From Staphylococcus canis (GTDB lineage Bacteria; Bacillota; Bacilli; Staphylococcales; Staphylococcaceae): a DNA stretch of 64,000 bases. This document shows positions 37,190 through 47,115 of this stretch, in pieces. The stretch spans positions 59,979-123,978 of the forward strand of contig NZ_JABANU010000003.1 in the NCBI RefSeq assembly GCF_016238445.1. The letters run 5' to 3'. The notes under the pieces were generated by a model. That model ran no database searches. It was not told where the DNA came from and was given only the letters and a program-made list of their open reading frames with translations. Numbering within the stretch: position 1 is the first letter of the stretch; each line of letters opens with the position of its first letter. The position numbers and the translations under genes were made by a program.

Positions 37190-37199
37190 CAATTGATTA

Positions 37200-37751
37200 T
37201 TATGTAGATGCTGAGCTTGCAGCATTTTGACGCGCTTCTTGAAATTCATAATAAATTTGAAATAATAATATAAGTAACATATCACTATAAGGTGACGGCT
37301 CAATAAATAAATCATGACGCGATGCAATTTTGAAAAGCTCTGACTTTGTTGTCATAACTACATTTTGCATATCATCAGTCACTTTAACTGCCTTTTTAAA
37401 TAAAGATGACGTCAGTTCTAATTGATACCCAGATACATCTTTAAATACTAACTTACTACGCCAACTGAGTTTAGTGCGTAATTCTCCAATATAATGGTCA
37501 TCTTCATATAGTTTCCATCTTTGTTTGAGTGGTGATGATAAAAATGATTCACGTTCTGACCTCAAAGTTGTCTGATTATCCGTAATGGTAAAATTATGTT
37601 TCAAATGACCAAGATACCCACTGACTTTTTGAAAGTCTGATTGATAATATAATGCCATTTCAAACACGACTTCATCTTTTTCATTTTGTATAGGTATCGT
37701 TTTCGTGGAAGCATTAAAGAAATTTTCTTTATAATGATATGTATGTTTCAA
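37200..37751 (-). CDS. Hypothetical protein, possibly tubby/LOR-like
   Basis: The 183-residue protein starts with TTG at 37749-37751, ten bases after AAGGAGA. Beta-rich segments (VVFEMALYYQSDF, RWKLYEDDHYIGELRTKLSWRSKLVFKDV) suggest the tubby C-terminal-like or LURP-one-related barrel found in small Firmicute proteins. I cannot be sure of this. There is no signal peptide, though a hydrophobic patch (MLLILLFQIYY) near the C-terminus could touch the membrane. It lies 20 bases after the glycerate kinase stop, so the two are probably co-transcribed. Confidence 0.6.
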   Translation of the reverse strand: MKHTYHYKENFFNASTKTIPIQNEKDEVVFEMALYYQSDFQKVSGYLGHLKHNFTITDNQTTLRSERESFLSSPLKQRWKLYEDDHYIGELRTKLSWRSKLVFKDVSGYQLELTSSLFKKAVKVTDDMQNVVMTTKSELFKIASRHDLFIEPSPYSDMLLILLFQIYYEFQEARQNAASSAST

Positions 37752-37771
37752 GATACAAGTCTCCTTACATT

Positions 37772-38911
37772 CTATTTTGTTACCTTATAAAATTTAGCTA
37801 TTTGATAGGCTAGGCGTTCTAAATCAACCTTACCGTCTTTGAGCGCTTCTTTTAATGTTGTCGGTCCTTTTGATACACTAAATACAGCATCAATTCCATG
37901 TGCTTCTACTTGTTCGAAGCCTTCTCTAAGCACTCCTGCTATAGCAATGACTGGTTTTTGGTACACTTTAGCCGCTTTAGCAACACCGATTGGCGTTTTA
38001 CCATAGATGGTTTGACCATCTATACTCCCCTCTCCTGTAATTACTAAATCACTTGATTGCACATAGTAGTTAAAACGCGTTTTCTCAAGTACGATCTCTA
38101 TTCCACGCTTTAATACAACATGAGGAAAAACTAATAATGCTGTTCCTAATCCTCCCGCTGCACCCGAGCCTGGAATATGCGCGAGATTTCGTCCGATTGT
38201 GTGTGCTAATACAGTGTGATAATGTACCATCCCCGCTTCTAGCACGTCAATCATCTCAGGTGTGGCGCCTTTTTGAGGGCCATATACATGTGTCGCACCA
38301 TTCAAACCTATTAAAGGATTCTCAACGTCACATGCCACTTCAATCGAAATCGCTTCTAAACGTGTATCTAAAGTTGAAAAATCAATAGAGACGATATCTT
38401 TTAAATACTGTCCGCCATACGGGATTGCTCGTCCATCCTTATCTAAAATTTGTGCGCCAAGTGCTTGTAGAAACCCTATGCCTCCATCATTCGTAGCACT
38501 CCCACCAATACCTAATATAATATGCTTTGCGCCTCGATCTAATACATGTTTCACCAATTCACCAGTACCATACGTCGTTGTACGTAATGGATTACGTGAC
38601 TCTAGAGAGATTAAGTGTAAACCTGACGCCTCTGCCATTTCGATTATCGCTGTTTGACTTTCCTCTACAAAACTATATTGCGCGTGAACCGGATCACCAA
38701 GCGGCCCTGTCACAATATGAGTATGTATATTGCCTAATAATGCATCATGTAATGCTCGAAACGTCCCTTCACCACCGTCTGCCATAGGAAGCTTCGTATA
38801 TGTTACTGTATCTCCAAACACACGATACCACCCTTTTTCGATAGCAGTCGCTGCTTCCATCGCTGTCATACTTTCTTTAAATGAGTCTGGCGCAATCACA
38901 ATATGTTTCAT
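37772..38911 (-). CDS. glxK: Glycerate kinase
   Basis: This enzyme phosphorylates glycerate, using ATP, for entry into glycolysis. The 379-residue protein matches the GarK/GlxK family from its first residues (IVIAPDSFKESMTAMEAA) through GGEGT, LGIGGSATNDGGIGF and ITGEGSIDGQT. The ATG at 38911 follows CAGGAGG. The downstream TTG-start gene is probably in the same transcript. An MFS transporter of the hexarate/galactonate type is encoded 1 kb upstream on the same strand, separated by srtA and its terminator, so a functional pairing is only suggestive. Confidence 0.93.
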   Translation of the reverse strand: MKHIVIAPDSFKESMTAMEAATAIEKGWYRVFGDTVTYTKLPMADGGEGTFRALHDALLGNIHTHIVTGPLGDPVHAQYSFVEESQTAIIEMAEASGLHLISLESRNPLRTTTYGTGELVKHVLDRGAKHIILGIGGSATNDGGIGFLQALGAQILDKDGRAIPYGGQYLKDIVSIDFSTLDTRLEAISIEVACDVENPLIGLNGATHVYGPQKGATPEMIDVLEAGMVHYHTVLAHTIGRNLAHIPGSGAAGGLGTALLVFPHVVLKRGIEIVLEKTRFNYYVQSSDLVITGEGSIDGQTIYGKTPIGVAKAAKVYQKPVIAIAGVLREGFEQVEAHGIDAVFSVSKGPTTLKEALKDGKVDLERLAYQIAKFYKVTK

Positions 38912-38954
38912 AGTAACACCTCCTGAAATTTTTCATAGCTATAGCTATCATTTT

Positions 38955-38998
38955 CAAAAAAGCAAGGTCGAAATATATACTTTTCAAACCTTGCTTCA
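38955..38998 (-). terminator. Terminator after srtA
   Basis: On the minus strand AAGCAAGGT pairs with ACCTTGCTTTTTT, eight bases past the srtA stop. Confidence 0.85.
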
Positions 38999-39004
38999 TA
39001 ATGG

Positions 39005-39601
39005 TTACGCTGCTTCAGCGACATAAATTTTTCGGGTTTTCCAAACGCCTGTTGCTTCATCGTAGTCATCACATGTAATTAACGTTAATTGATCTTTTGT
39101 CTTATTCATCTCATCTAAAACCTCAACTTGATAAGGATCGACATCTTGAATCGTTGTAATCTTATAGCGCCGTTTGTCTTTACCAACTGTAAACGTAACC
39201 TTATCGCCCTTTTTAGCCTTATGCAAATCTGTAAATTGATAATTCAATGCGTAATCCGTATGCCCTGCAATAGCAATATTTTGATCACTTAACGTTTCAT
39301 CCGCTTCTGCAAAGCTCACACCACGTTGCAATTGTTGTGGTGTCGCTGGACCTGGATAGACGGGTTCTTTAATGTTTACTGACGGTACTTCTAATACCCC
39401 AACAACTTTCGATTTATCTTTAGGCACTTCTGGTGTTTGAGATTGTTTTTCTTTCGAACTCGACTCATAAGCTTCTATTTTATTCTGATTATCCTGATGA
39501 ATAAAATACGCCTCGATTTTAGGTTTAAAAATGAGATAAATACCGCCAAGTATCAAAATTACTCCTAAAAGTGGCATTAAAATACGTGATACATTTTTCA
39601 T
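39005..39601 (-). CDS. srtA: Sortase A
   Basis: SrtA is the housekeeping class A sortase that cleaves LPXTG proteins and links them to the cell wall. The 198-residue protein has an N-terminal membrane anchor (residues about 7-25), a Lys/Glu-rich linker and the beta-barrel catalytic domain. The active site is complete: H114 (IAGHTDY), C177 (LITCDDY) and R190 (KTRKIYV). Substrates encoded in this window are AdsA (LPATG) and the repeat protein at the right end (LPETG). It is monocistronic with its own terminator. Confidence 0.96.
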   Translation of the reverse strand: MKNVSRILMPLLGVILILGGIYLIFKPKIEAYFIHQDNQNKIEAYESSSKEKQSQTPEVPKDKSKVVGVLEVPSVNIKEPVYPGPATPQQLQRGVSFAEADETLSDQNIAIAGHTDYALNYQFTDLHKAKKGDKVTFTVGKDKRRYKITTIQDVDPYQVEVLDEMNKTKDQLTLITCDDYDEATGVWKTRKIYVAEAA

Positions 39602-39682
39602 ACTAAGAGACGTCCTCTCACTGTAAATTTACATTCATTGTACCATATTCAATCGATAAAATAATACATTCTGATAGTCATA

Positions 39683-39760
39683 CAAAAAAAGGTAGATGAA
39701 CGGATAGCTGAGTCAAACGCTTTTTCAAACGCTTGAATCATTCCGCTTTCATCTACCTTA
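39683..39760 (-). terminator. Terminator after MFS transporter
   Basis: On the minus strand AAGGTAGATGAAAGCGG pairs with CCGTTCATCTACCTTTTTTT, with an inner AAGCGTTTGAAAAAGCGTTT element. Confidence 0.85.
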
Positions 39761-39765
39761 TTAGA

Positions 39766-41034
39766 TTACTTTGCTTCTTTACGAATTAATGGTTGGTCTG
39801 GTTTTACGAAGAACCATAAAATCACACCTAATACGACTAAGATTAACATCGAACGTAATGTTGCATCCCAACCCATTTTTTCAGCTAAAAATCCTGCAAG
39901 TGTCGGGCTGACCATTGCTCCAATATTACCCCAAAGGTTCATCCAACCTGAAACTGTTCCAGAGAAGTTACGACCAATGTCAGTAGCTGAAGCCCAGCTC
40001 ATTACCATAGATAATCCAATACCACCAAGACAGAGTGACATCCAGAAAATATTACCTGCTAAACTATCAGAAGCTACTGCAAAGTTTAGTGAAATACCAA
40101 ATACAATAAACCCAACTATTGCAATTGAAGCACGTGCAATAAAACGAGAACGTCCTGTGCTTAAAATTTTATCAGAAATAGCGCCACCAGCCATGATTAA
40201 AATAAACATGAGTAACCAAGGAATACCTGCAATTTTACTCATAGTAATAAAATCAACATGGAACTCTTCCATAAGATAAGTTGGTAACCAAATTAAGAAT
40301 AATGTAATACAGAACTGAACAATGAAATATTGTGCAGCAATTGCATAGAAACTAAAACGTGTAAAGAAAATACCCCATGGTGCAGATTTTTTCTCAGTCT
40401 CTACAATATCTCTATTTTCCAAAATAAATTGTTTCTCTGCTTCATTGACCATTTTGTGATGTTCTGGTAAGTCTTTTGCGATAATTACCCATAAAATAGC
40501 AATTAAGAATCCTATAACCCCGAAAATATAGAATACTGCTTGCCATCCGAACGCATTATATATCGCAATCGTGATAAAAGGTGCGATAACTGGTCCAAAA
40601 TACGATCCAGCTAACAATGCACTCGATGCACGCCCTTTTTCATTTCTACTAAACCAATGTGTGTTAAACACCGCATTTGATGGATACATTGGTGCTTCAC
40701 CAACTCCGAATAAGAAACGTACAAAGAATAGTAAACCATGGTTTTTTACAATCCCTGTAAGAATTGTAAAAGCACTCCACCACAGTAATGCGATAGATAA
40801 CATTTTTTTAGGACCAAACTTCTCAGCTAAAATCCCTGATGGTACTTGCATTAACGCATACCCTAATGCGAAGAATGATGCTAAGTAACCAAATTGTGTT
40901 TTTGTTAGATGTAAATCTTCCATCATTGGCCCTGCAATATATGAAATATTAGAGCGGTCCATATACGCAATTACCCCGATTAAAAAGAATAAACCTGCGA
41001 ACATCCAACGTACTTTTGTTCTTTTTTGACTCAT
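39766..41034 (-). CDS. MFS transporter, anion:cation symporter (hexarate/galactonate-like)
   Basis: The 422-residue membrane protein has twelve hydrophobic segments of the ACS subfamily (D-galactonate, glucarate and hexuronate transporters). Typical sequence is the N-terminal GVIAYMDRSNISYIAGPMM, followed by the loop GxLAEKFGPKK. The start chosen is the ATG at 41034 (MSQKRTK), nine bases after GCGGGG; an ATG seven codons earlier has no ribosome site. A cre-like site lies about 75 bases upstream, in keeping with carbon-source control. The exact substrate is unknown. Confidence 0.85.
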   Translation of the reverse strand: MSQKRTKVRWMFAGLFFLIGVIAYMDRSNISYIAGPMMEDLHLTKTQFGYLASFFALGYALMQVPSGILAEKFGPKKMLSIALLWWSAFTILTGIVKNHGLLFFVRFLFGVGEAPMYPSNAVFNTHWFSRNEKGRASSALLAGSYFGPVIAPFITIAIYNAFGWQAVFYIFGVIGFLIAILWVIIAKDLPEHHKMVNEAEKQFILENRDIVETEKKSAPWGIFFTRFSFYAIAAQYFIVQFCITLFLIWLPTYLMEEFHVDFITMSKIAGIPWLLMFILIMAGGAISDKILSTGRSRFIARASIAIVGFIVFGISLNFAVASDSLAGNIFWMSLCLGGIGLSMVMSWASATDIGRNFSGTVSGWMNLWGNIGAMVSPTLAGFLAEKMGWDATLRSMLILVVLGVILWFFVKPDQPLIRKEAK

Positions 41035-41103
41035 AATAATATACCCCGCTTTCATTCAGTCATCAGATGACCTATTCAATTAGCTTCCTGATAATACCAC
41101 ATA

Positions 41104-41119
41104 ACGTAAGCGTTTACAA
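41104..41119. promoter_or_regulatory. cre-like site upstream of the ACS transporter
   Basis: ACGTAAGCGTTTACAA matches the CcpA cre consensus with one mismatch, in the divergent region between the transporter and a small membrane gene. Confidence 0.6.
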
Positions 41120-41245
41120 TAGTTTTTATTTATTTTGATTCAAAATTCAATTGTGCAAAATATCACATAGTCCTAACCACTTGAAGGATTACATTTCTCT
41201 TCGCTACCATAGTATTATGTTTCTAAATGATGAAAGGATGTTTAA

Positions 41246-41632
41246 ATGAAACGATTACCTTTAGGTTTTATCATCAAACTCATTATTTTGAGTTTAATGA
41301 TTAACTTTACAATCGATCAATTATTACCCAGTGTGACACGTACGAGTAGTTGGCTCATTGAAGGGTTACTCACCATTGTGTTATTAATTGTTTTAACACT
41401 ATTATTTTTTAATGTTAAAACTGGCAGAGCTAAAATGATTCCACGTCAACCACTTGTCTACATTTTCAAATTACTCGTCCTAGCAACTTTAGTTTATTAC
41501 AGTGTCATCTCATTAGTGCATCTTCATATGTCATCTATTCTAGGTTCGATTATTATTGGTGCTTTGACTGGATTTATTACTATGCTTTTAGCAAACTTCT
41601 TCTTCAGTCGTCCACCGATAAAACGCAAATAA
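41246..41632 (+). CDS. Small four-helix membrane protein, unknown
   Basis: The 128-residue protein has four predicted transmembrane segments (about residues 7-25, 37-55, 70-88 and 95-116) with short basic ends (KRLPLG; RPPIKRK). I recognise no family motif. The ATG follows AAAGGATG. It is divergent from the ACS transporter and ends in a long terminator. A weak Rex-like palindrome (TTGTGCAAAATATCACAT, 41151-41168) lies in the shared promoter region. Confidence 0.65.
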   Translation: MKRLPLGFIIKLIILSLMINFTIDQLLPSVTRTSSWLIEGLLTIVLLIVLTLLFFNVKTGRAKMIPRQPLVYIFKLLVLATLVYYSVISLVHLHMSSILGSIIIGALTGFITMLLANFFFSRPPIKRK

Positions 41633-41725
41633 AAAAGCTCAGCACAAGGTTTGGGTTCAAACGATGAGGACAACATAAACTCAATGTCCTCGCCCTAATA
41701 CCCATGACCTTGTCTGAGCTTTTTC
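41631..41725. terminator. Long bidirectional terminator
   Basis: AAAAAGCTCAGCACAAGGT pairs with ACCTTGTCTGAGCTTTTT, enclosing a second hairpin GAGGACA/TGTCCTC, between convergent genes. Confidence 0.88.
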
Positions 41726-41735
41726 TATTATTTAA

Positions 41736-42917
41736 TTACATTTGATGTTGATGGCGATATCGACCATGTACAAACCAGTACAGCAAAATAGCAAAAAATA
41801 AACAGAAACCGACAATAATGTACATCATACGATAACCAACAATCGGTGTAATGAGTCCAAGTAATGATGGTCCAAATCCTATACCGACATCTAAACCAAT
41901 GAAAAATGTTGAAGTGGCTAAACTGACTTTGTCACGATCCGACACTTTAACAGCCGCTACATTCCCAACAGCTGTCATACTACCATAACCAATACCAAGT
42001 AATGCACCCGATAGTAACAACATCCATCCTGAAGACGTCATAGCAAGCACTAATAATCCGACACCAAATATAAATAATACTGGATAAGCCACAACATTTT
42101 CATGATAGCGATCCATTAAACGACCTACAAATGGACGGGTCACAATTGACGCAATGGCGTAACAAATAAAATAATAACTTGCGACTTGCGCAAGATCTAA
42201 GAAATTAGCATAAATCTGAATAAATGATAAAACTGATGCATAACCGAGTCCACAAATTAAAACGACTATCGCAATTGGAATCGCAGGCGTTGAAATAAAT
42301 TGCGAAATATGGAAGGATTTATCTTCAGCACGCATCGGCTTTGCTTCAAATTCGACATGTACAAAAATAGCAAGTACTAACGCCATAACCGCAATGACAA
42401 CACATACCATAAATAATACAAATGCAGAATAATGGTTAGATAAATATAAACCTAAAAATGGCCCAATTGCAGCACCTAAAACCAAGCTTAAACTAAATAA
42501 ACTAATACCTTCAGCACGACGACTTTGTGGCGCAATCATAGCAACAATTGTACCTGTTGCAGTCGTCGCAACTGCCATAAAAATCCCATTTAAAAAACGC
42601 GTAATAATTAAGAATATTAGTGAACCTTCTATAAAATAAAAACATTGCGTCACTATAAAAAAGAATGTCCCTAGTAACAAAATTTTCTTAGGCCCTACAA
42701 TATCTATCAAACGTCCCGTCACAAACCGTCCAACTAAAGCCCCAACAATGAAAATACCTGAAACTAATCCAGCAATACTTTCAGATACATGATAAACATC
42801 TATCGTATACTTTGCGATGACAACAATTAGTAAATACATCGCCAAATAAATTGAAAAACTCACACTAAAATTAACAATATAATCCTTTGTAAACAAACGT
42901 TCTCCCTTAGTAGACAC
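41736..42917 (-). CDS. MFS efflux-type transporter
   Basis: The 393-residue protein has twelve hydrophobic segments of the major facilitator superfamily. Motif A-like sequences are GRFVTGRLIDIVGPKK and, in the second half, TRPFVGRLMDRY. This resembles drug or metabolite exporters rather than sugar symporters; the substrate is unknown. The GTG at 42915-42917 (MSTKGERLF) is preferred, seven bases after GAGGAGG. It is monocistronic and divergent from fbp across the degenerate repeat copy C. Confidence 0.85.
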   Translation of the reverse strand: MSTKGERLFTKDYIVNFSVSFSIYLAMYLLIVVIAKYTIDVYHVSESIAGLVSGIFIVGALVGRFVTGRLIDIVGPKKILLLGTFFFIVTQCFYFIEGSLIFLIITRFLNGIFMAVATTATGTIVAMIAPQSRRAEGISLFSLSLVLGAAIGPFLGLYLSNHYSAFVLFMVCVVIAVMALVLAIFVHVEFEAKPMRAEDKSFHISQFISTPAIPIAIVVLICGLGYASVLSFIQIYANFLDLAQVASYYFICYAIASIVTRPFVGRLMDRYHENVVAYPVLFIFGVGLLVLAMTSSGWMLLLSGALLGIGYGSMTAVGNVAAVKVSDRDKVSLATSTFFIGLDVGIGFGPSLLGLITPIVGYRMMYIIVGFCLFFAILLYWFVHGRYRHQHQM

Positions 42918-42977
42918 AATCAAACCTCCTCAAAATAGTTTGCCTAGCTAACCAATGCTTTACATTTTATCAGAAAC

Positions 42978-43125
42978 TGGATTATTGAGAAAGTGCTTTG
43001 AATCATAGAAAACTACCTCATAGCGCATCACTGATTAAAATATCATTTATCTGGTTTATCAATATTAGTGATGCTTACACACGTATTTGTTCATTTAACA
43101 TTTGTGTATTATGAAGTGCTTCTCA
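42978..43125 (+). repeat. Intergenic modular repeat, degenerate alpha copy C
   Basis: ATTGAGAAAGTGCTTTGAAT, ACTACCTCATAGCG, TTAGTGATGCTTACACACG and ATTTGTTCATTTAACA follow the alpha-module order seen at 5.2 and 18.1 kb, with many substitutions and an eroded stem. The rest of the gap 42918-43392 holds a cre-like site and the fbp leader. Confidence 0.6.
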
Positions 43126-43262
43126 TCTCTCTTTTCTCACCGCTTCACCACATATTTATGATAGTCTCAATGTCATTCATTATTGATACTACCTATGTTT
43201 TCAATCCACTTCACTATCACAGCCATTTGTTCCATTACAGTATCGAATATGGTTTAATATAG

Positions 43263-43278
43263 ATGTAAGCGCTTATAT
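43263..43278. promoter_or_regulatory. cre-like site upstream of fbp
   Basis: ATGTAAGCGCTTATAT matches the cre consensus with one mismatch, about 120 bases before the fbp start. It contains the palindromic core TAAGCGCTTA. Confidence 0.6.
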
Positions 43279-43392
43279 TATAGTGATACAACATGCGCAT
43301 TGCTTTCAGCATACATTCTTTTTGATTTTCTGATTGTGAGAATGTAGCCTTAAAGAAAGCAAGCTTAAAATATAGAAGAGGTGTTACAATCC

Positions 43393-45339
43393 ATGCTTGA
43401 AGATGAACTCAAAAAACAATATCTAGATTTATTAGCTGAAAAGTATGATTCTGAAGAAAAAGTAGCTACTGAGATTATTAATCTTGAATCTATACTCGAA
43501 CTCCCTAAAGGAACAGAACACTTTGTCAGTGATTTACATGGAGAATTTCATGCCTTTCAACACGTATTACGCAATGGTTCTGGTAATGTTAAATCTAAAA
43601 TTCTTGATATTTTTGGTTATCGTATTCCAGAAGATGAGATTAATGAATTGATTGCTTTAGTTTATTATCCTGAAGATAAACTAAAAATGATTAAAAATGC
43701 CTTTAAAACTCGTGATGAGCGCTATGAATGGTATGAGCGAACAATTCCTCAACTTCTTGAAATCATTACATACACATCATCTAAATATACACGTTCTAAA
43801 TTACGTAAAGCACTTCCCCAACAGTACGTGTTTATTATCGAAGAATTACTGTACAAAAGTAATAAATACAATAACAAAAACAGTTATTACTCAAATATCA
43901 TGCACCAAATCATCAAGTTAAATCAAGCCGATAAACTTATTATTAGTTTAGCAAACACGATTCAACGTTTGGTCGTTGATCACTTACATGTTGTAGGAGA
44001 CATTTATGACCGTGGTCCACATCCAGATAAAATTATGGATACGTTAATTGATTATCATTCTGTTGACATTCAGTGGGGTAACCATGATGTCTTATGGATG
44101 GGGGCGTTTTCAGGGTCTAAAGTATGTCTAGCAAACTTACTTCGAATTTGTGCGCGCTATGATAACTTAGACATTATTGAGGATACGTATGGGATTAATT
44201 TACGACCGTTACTCACTTTAGCTGAGAAACATTACAACGATAATCCTGCTTTCCGTCCTAAAAAACATCCTGAAAAAACACCTTCAGAATCTGAGAGACT
44301 GCAAATCACAAAAATTCATCAAGCGATTGCTATGATTCAATTTAAGTTAGAAGCACCTATTATTAAACGCCGTCCTGAATTTGAGATGGATGAACGTTTA
44401 GTATTAGACCGTGTAGATTATGATAGAAAAACACTAAATATCAATGGAAAAGATTATCAACTTTTAAATACATGCTTTACAACGATTGATCCTAACGATC
44501 CTACCAAACTATTACCTGAAGAAGAAGAGGTTATGAATCACCTTCTCACATCAATTCAAGAGTCAGAAAAGTTACGTCGTCACGTTGACTTCCTTATGAA
44601 AAAAGGAAACCTATACTTACGCTATAATGGTAACTTACTCATCCATGGCTGTATTCCTGTAGATGAATCAGGTGAAATGGAAGGCATGGAAATTGATGGG
44701 AAATTCCTTGCAGGTCGTGCCCTTATCGATGCGTTTGAAGAACACGTGCGTTTAGCTTATGACCATATAGATGTTGAAGATGATATTTCTACAGACTTAG
44801 TATGGTATCTATGGACCGGAAAATATTCATCACTCTTCGGTAAACGTGCTATGACAACATTTGAACGTTACTTTATTGAAGAAAAAGAAACACATAAAGA
44901 AACTAAAAACCCATACTATCACCTACGCGAACATGAGGATATGGTGAAAAAAATGTTGGAAGAATTTGAAATGGATCCAAATCAAGGTCGTATTATTAAT
45001 GGACATACACCTGTTAAAGAACGTGACGGTGAAAATCCAATTAAAGCGAATGGTAAAATGCTTGTCATTGACGGTGGTTTCTCAAAAGCATATCAATCTA
45101 CAACAGGGATTGCCGGTTATACGTTACTCTACAATTCTTTCGGTATGCAACTTGTAGCGCATCAAGAATTTAACTCAAAAGAAAATGTACTTCAAACAGG
45201 TGAAGATGAATTATCAATTCGCCGCATTGTTGATAAAGAACTTGAACGTAAATTAATTCGTGATACAAATAAGGGTGAAGCACTTCAAAAAGAAATTGAA
45301 ATGCTCAAAGCATTAATGAGTTATCGTTATATGAAATAG
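43393..45339 (+). CDS. fbp: Fructose-1,6-bisphosphatase class III
   Basis: This gluconeogenic enzyme converts fructose 1,6-bisphosphate to fructose 6-phosphate. The product is 648 residues from the ATG at 43393, nine bases after AGAGGTG; the longer frame begins with GTG inside that ribosome site. Metallophosphoesterase motifs are [39 protein letters not shown] and [11 protein letters not shown]. It matches the Firmicute class III Fbp through its whole length. A cre-like site upstream fits repression by glucose through CcpA. Confidence 0.96.
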   Translation: MLEDELKKQYLDLLAEKYDSEEKVATEIINLESILELPKGTEHFVSDLHGEFHAFQHVLRNGSGNVKSKILDIFGYRIPEDEINELIALVYYPEDKLKMIKNAFKTRDERYEWYERTIPQLLEIITYTSSKYTRSKLRKALPQQYVFIIEELLYKSNKYNNKNSYYSNIMHQIIKLNQADKLIISLANTIQRLVVDHLHVVGDIYDRGPHPDKIMDTLIDYHSVDIQWGNHDVLWMGAFSGSKVCLANLLRICARYDNLDIIEDTYGINLRPLLTLAEKHYNDNPAFRPKKHPEKTPSESERLQITKIHQAIAMIQFKLEAPIIKRRPEFEMDERLVLDRVDYDRKTLNINGKDYQLLNTCFTTIDPNDPTKLLPEEEEVMNHLLTSIQESEKLRRHVDFLMKKGNLYLRYNGNLLIHGCIPVDESGEMEGMEIDGKFLAGRALIDAFEEHVRLAYDHIDVEDDISTDLVWYLWTGKYSSLFGKRAMTTFERYFIEEKETHKETKNPYYHLREHEDMVKKMLEEFEMDPNQGRIINGHTPVKERDGENPIKANGKMLVIDGGFSKAYQSTTGIAGYTLLYNSFGMQLVAHQEFNSKENVLQTGEDELSIRRIVDKELERKLIRDTNKGEALQKEIEMLKALMSYRYMK

Positions 45340-45357
45340 TGTCCCCTACTTCCTTAA

Positions 45358-45409
45358 ACATCTTACGTCGTGAAGCTTGAATATCACTTCACCTCGTAAG
45401 ATGTTTTTT
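45358..45409 (+). terminator. Terminator after fbp
   Basis: CATCTTACG-TCG-TGAAG pairs with CTTCA-CCT-CGTAAGATG, followed by TTTTTT. Confidence 0.88.
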
Positions 45410-45582
45410 GATGTAATTAGCAAAAATATCTCATTTAAATTCGCATTTTTTGAAGTATCGGTGTAAAATTTGAGAGTGCGAAATTCCAAAATTTTCAGTT
45501 CGCATCATTTCATAAGCAAATGTGCTATGACATTATAAGTATTTACCTTGATTTTACATGAAGTCTTATGTGTAATATAATG

Positions 45583-45598
45583 ATGTAAGCGTTTACTT
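45583..45598. promoter_or_regulatory. cre-like site upstream of the AGCS symporter
   Basis: ATGTAAGCGTTTACTT matches the cre consensus with one mismatch and lies about 30 bases before the start codon. A roadblock or repression of transcription is plausible. Confidence 0.55.
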
Positions 45599-45627
45599 AT
45601 GAAGTGCATTTATTGGAGGGGTTATGT

Positions 45628-47010
45628 GTGTATGATGTTTTAGAAAAAATCAGTAGTCTTTTATGGGGGGCACCCAGTCTCATTCTATTGACCGGGACAG
45701 GGTTATTTTTAACCATTGTTTTAAAAGGACTACAATTCAGCAAATTACTGCATGCGTTTAAACTTGCCTTTATTCCAGATAAAAGAGAGGCTGAGAGTGC
45801 GGGGGATATTAGTAACTTTAAAGCACTTATGACATCGCTTGCTGGGATGATTGGTAATGGTAATATTGCTGGTGTTGCCACTGCTGTGACTTTAGGGGGT
45901 CCTGGAGCAGTGTTTTGGATGTGGGTTGTCGGCTTACTCGGTATGACAACGAAATACGCCGAGGCTTTATTAGCCATGAAATATCGTGTGAAAAATAAAA
46001 ATGGCGAATATTCAAGTGGGCCAATGTATTACATAGAACAAGGATTAGGTCATCGTTTTAAATTTTTAGCAGTTGCATTCGCTGCTTTCGGTGCGTTTGC
46101 TGCTTTAGGTATTGGTAACAGTGTACAATCAAATACGATTGCTGATGTCATGACAACAAGTTTTAACGTACCTGGTGCGATTACAGGTATCATTCTTGTG
46201 ATTTTGATTGCTTTAATCATTTTCGGAGGCTTAAAACGTATCAGTAATGTGGCCGGCTTCTTCGTACCAATGATGGCCATTTTCTATATCGGTGCAGCGG
46301 TGACAATTTTACTAATTAACTACGATAAAATTATTCCTGCATTTGGCTTAATTTTTCACTATGCCTTCTCACCTGTATCAGCAGCTGGAGGTTTTTCAGG
46401 AATTATGGTCATGCAAGCTGTACAAAATGGGGTATCTAAAGGGATTTTCTCTAACGAAGCTGGTTTAGGGACAGTTGCGTTAATTTCAGGAAATGCGAAA
46501 TCTGAACATCCAGCAATTCAAGCTTTAGTAGCCATGACAGGTACATTTATCGTAACGATTGTAGTATGTACAATGACTGCACTTGTCCTACTTGTAACAG
46601 GCTACTGGGACCCAACAGGTGGCTTAATTTCAGGTGTTACACATGATGCTAATCTTGAAGCTGGGGCTTTAACAAGTATGGCATTTGGTTCTAGTCTAGG
46701 AACACTGGGTGAATATGTAGTATCACTCTCTGTCATCTTCTTTGGATTCTCTACAATCATTGCATGGTTTGTGTATGGTGCAAAATGTTTTGAGTACCTA
46801 TTTGGTGTCCGTTTTGTAATGTTATACGGTGTCGTATACGTTGCTGCAACATTCATTGGTACTGTCGCAAACTTACGTACAGTATGGTTATTTGCAGACA
46901 TTGCGAACGCCTTAATGATGATTCCAAACTTAATTGGTATCTTATTCTTATACAAAGTGATTAGAGCATTAACAAATGATTACTTTAAACCATCTATTCA
47001 CCATTCATAA
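45628..47010 (+). CDS. Sodium:alanine (AGCS) symporter
   Basis: The 460-residue membrane protein of the alanine or glycine:cation symporter family has about ten hydrophobic segments. It carries the signature GNGNIAGVATAVTLGGPGAVFW near residue 85, and IFSNEAGLGTVALI, both typical of the family. The GTG at 45628 follows GGAGGGG by six to seven bases; the in-frame GTG at 45604 lacks a ribosome site. A cre-like site is just upstream. Uptake of alanine or glycine as carbon source would suit its placement beside fbp. Confidence 0.9.
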   Translation: MYDVLEKISSLLWGAPSLILLTGTGLFLTIVLKGLQFSKLLHAFKLAFIPDKREAESAGDISNFKALMTSLAGMIGNGNIAGVATAVTLGGPGAVFWMWVVGLLGMTTKYAEALLAMKYRVKNKNGEYSSGPMYYIEQGLGHRFKFLAVAFAAFGAFAALGIGNSVQSNTIADVMTTSFNVPGAITGIILVILIALIIFGGLKRISNVAGFFVPMMAIFYIGAAVTILLINYDKIIPAFGLIFHYAFSPVSAAGGFSGIMVMQAVQNGVSKGIFSNEAGLGTVALISGNAKSEHPAIQALVAMTGTFIVTIVVCTMTALVLLVTGYWDPTGGLISGVTHDANLEAGALTSMAFGSSLGTLGEYVVSLSVIFFGFSTIIAWFVYGAKCFEYLFGVRFVMLYGVVYVAATFIGTVANLRTVWLFADIANALMMIPNLIGILFLYKVIRALTNDYFKPSIHHS

Positions 47011-47015
47011 AAATA

Positions 47016-47056
47016 CAAAACTCGGATGACGTCTCAACTGTCAATCCGAGTTTTAC
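47016..47056 (+). terminator. Terminator after AGCS symporter
   Basis: AAAACTCGGAT-GAC and GTC-AATCCGAGTTTT form the stem, followed by a T-rich stretch. Confidence 0.85.
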
Positions 47057-47115
47057 TTTTATCTTGAATGTTTTTAAAACGATGGACAGGGTATTTTTTA
47101 ATGAGGTGAAAATAA

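Noticed and set aside
41151..41168. Rex operator TTGTGCAAAATATCACAT
   Set aside because: Two mismatches in key half-site positions and no redox-linked neighbour; mentioned only as weak.
43068..43262. Plus-strand frame of 64 codons
   Set aside because: It overlaps the degenerate repeat copy C and the fbp control region, and has no ribosome site.
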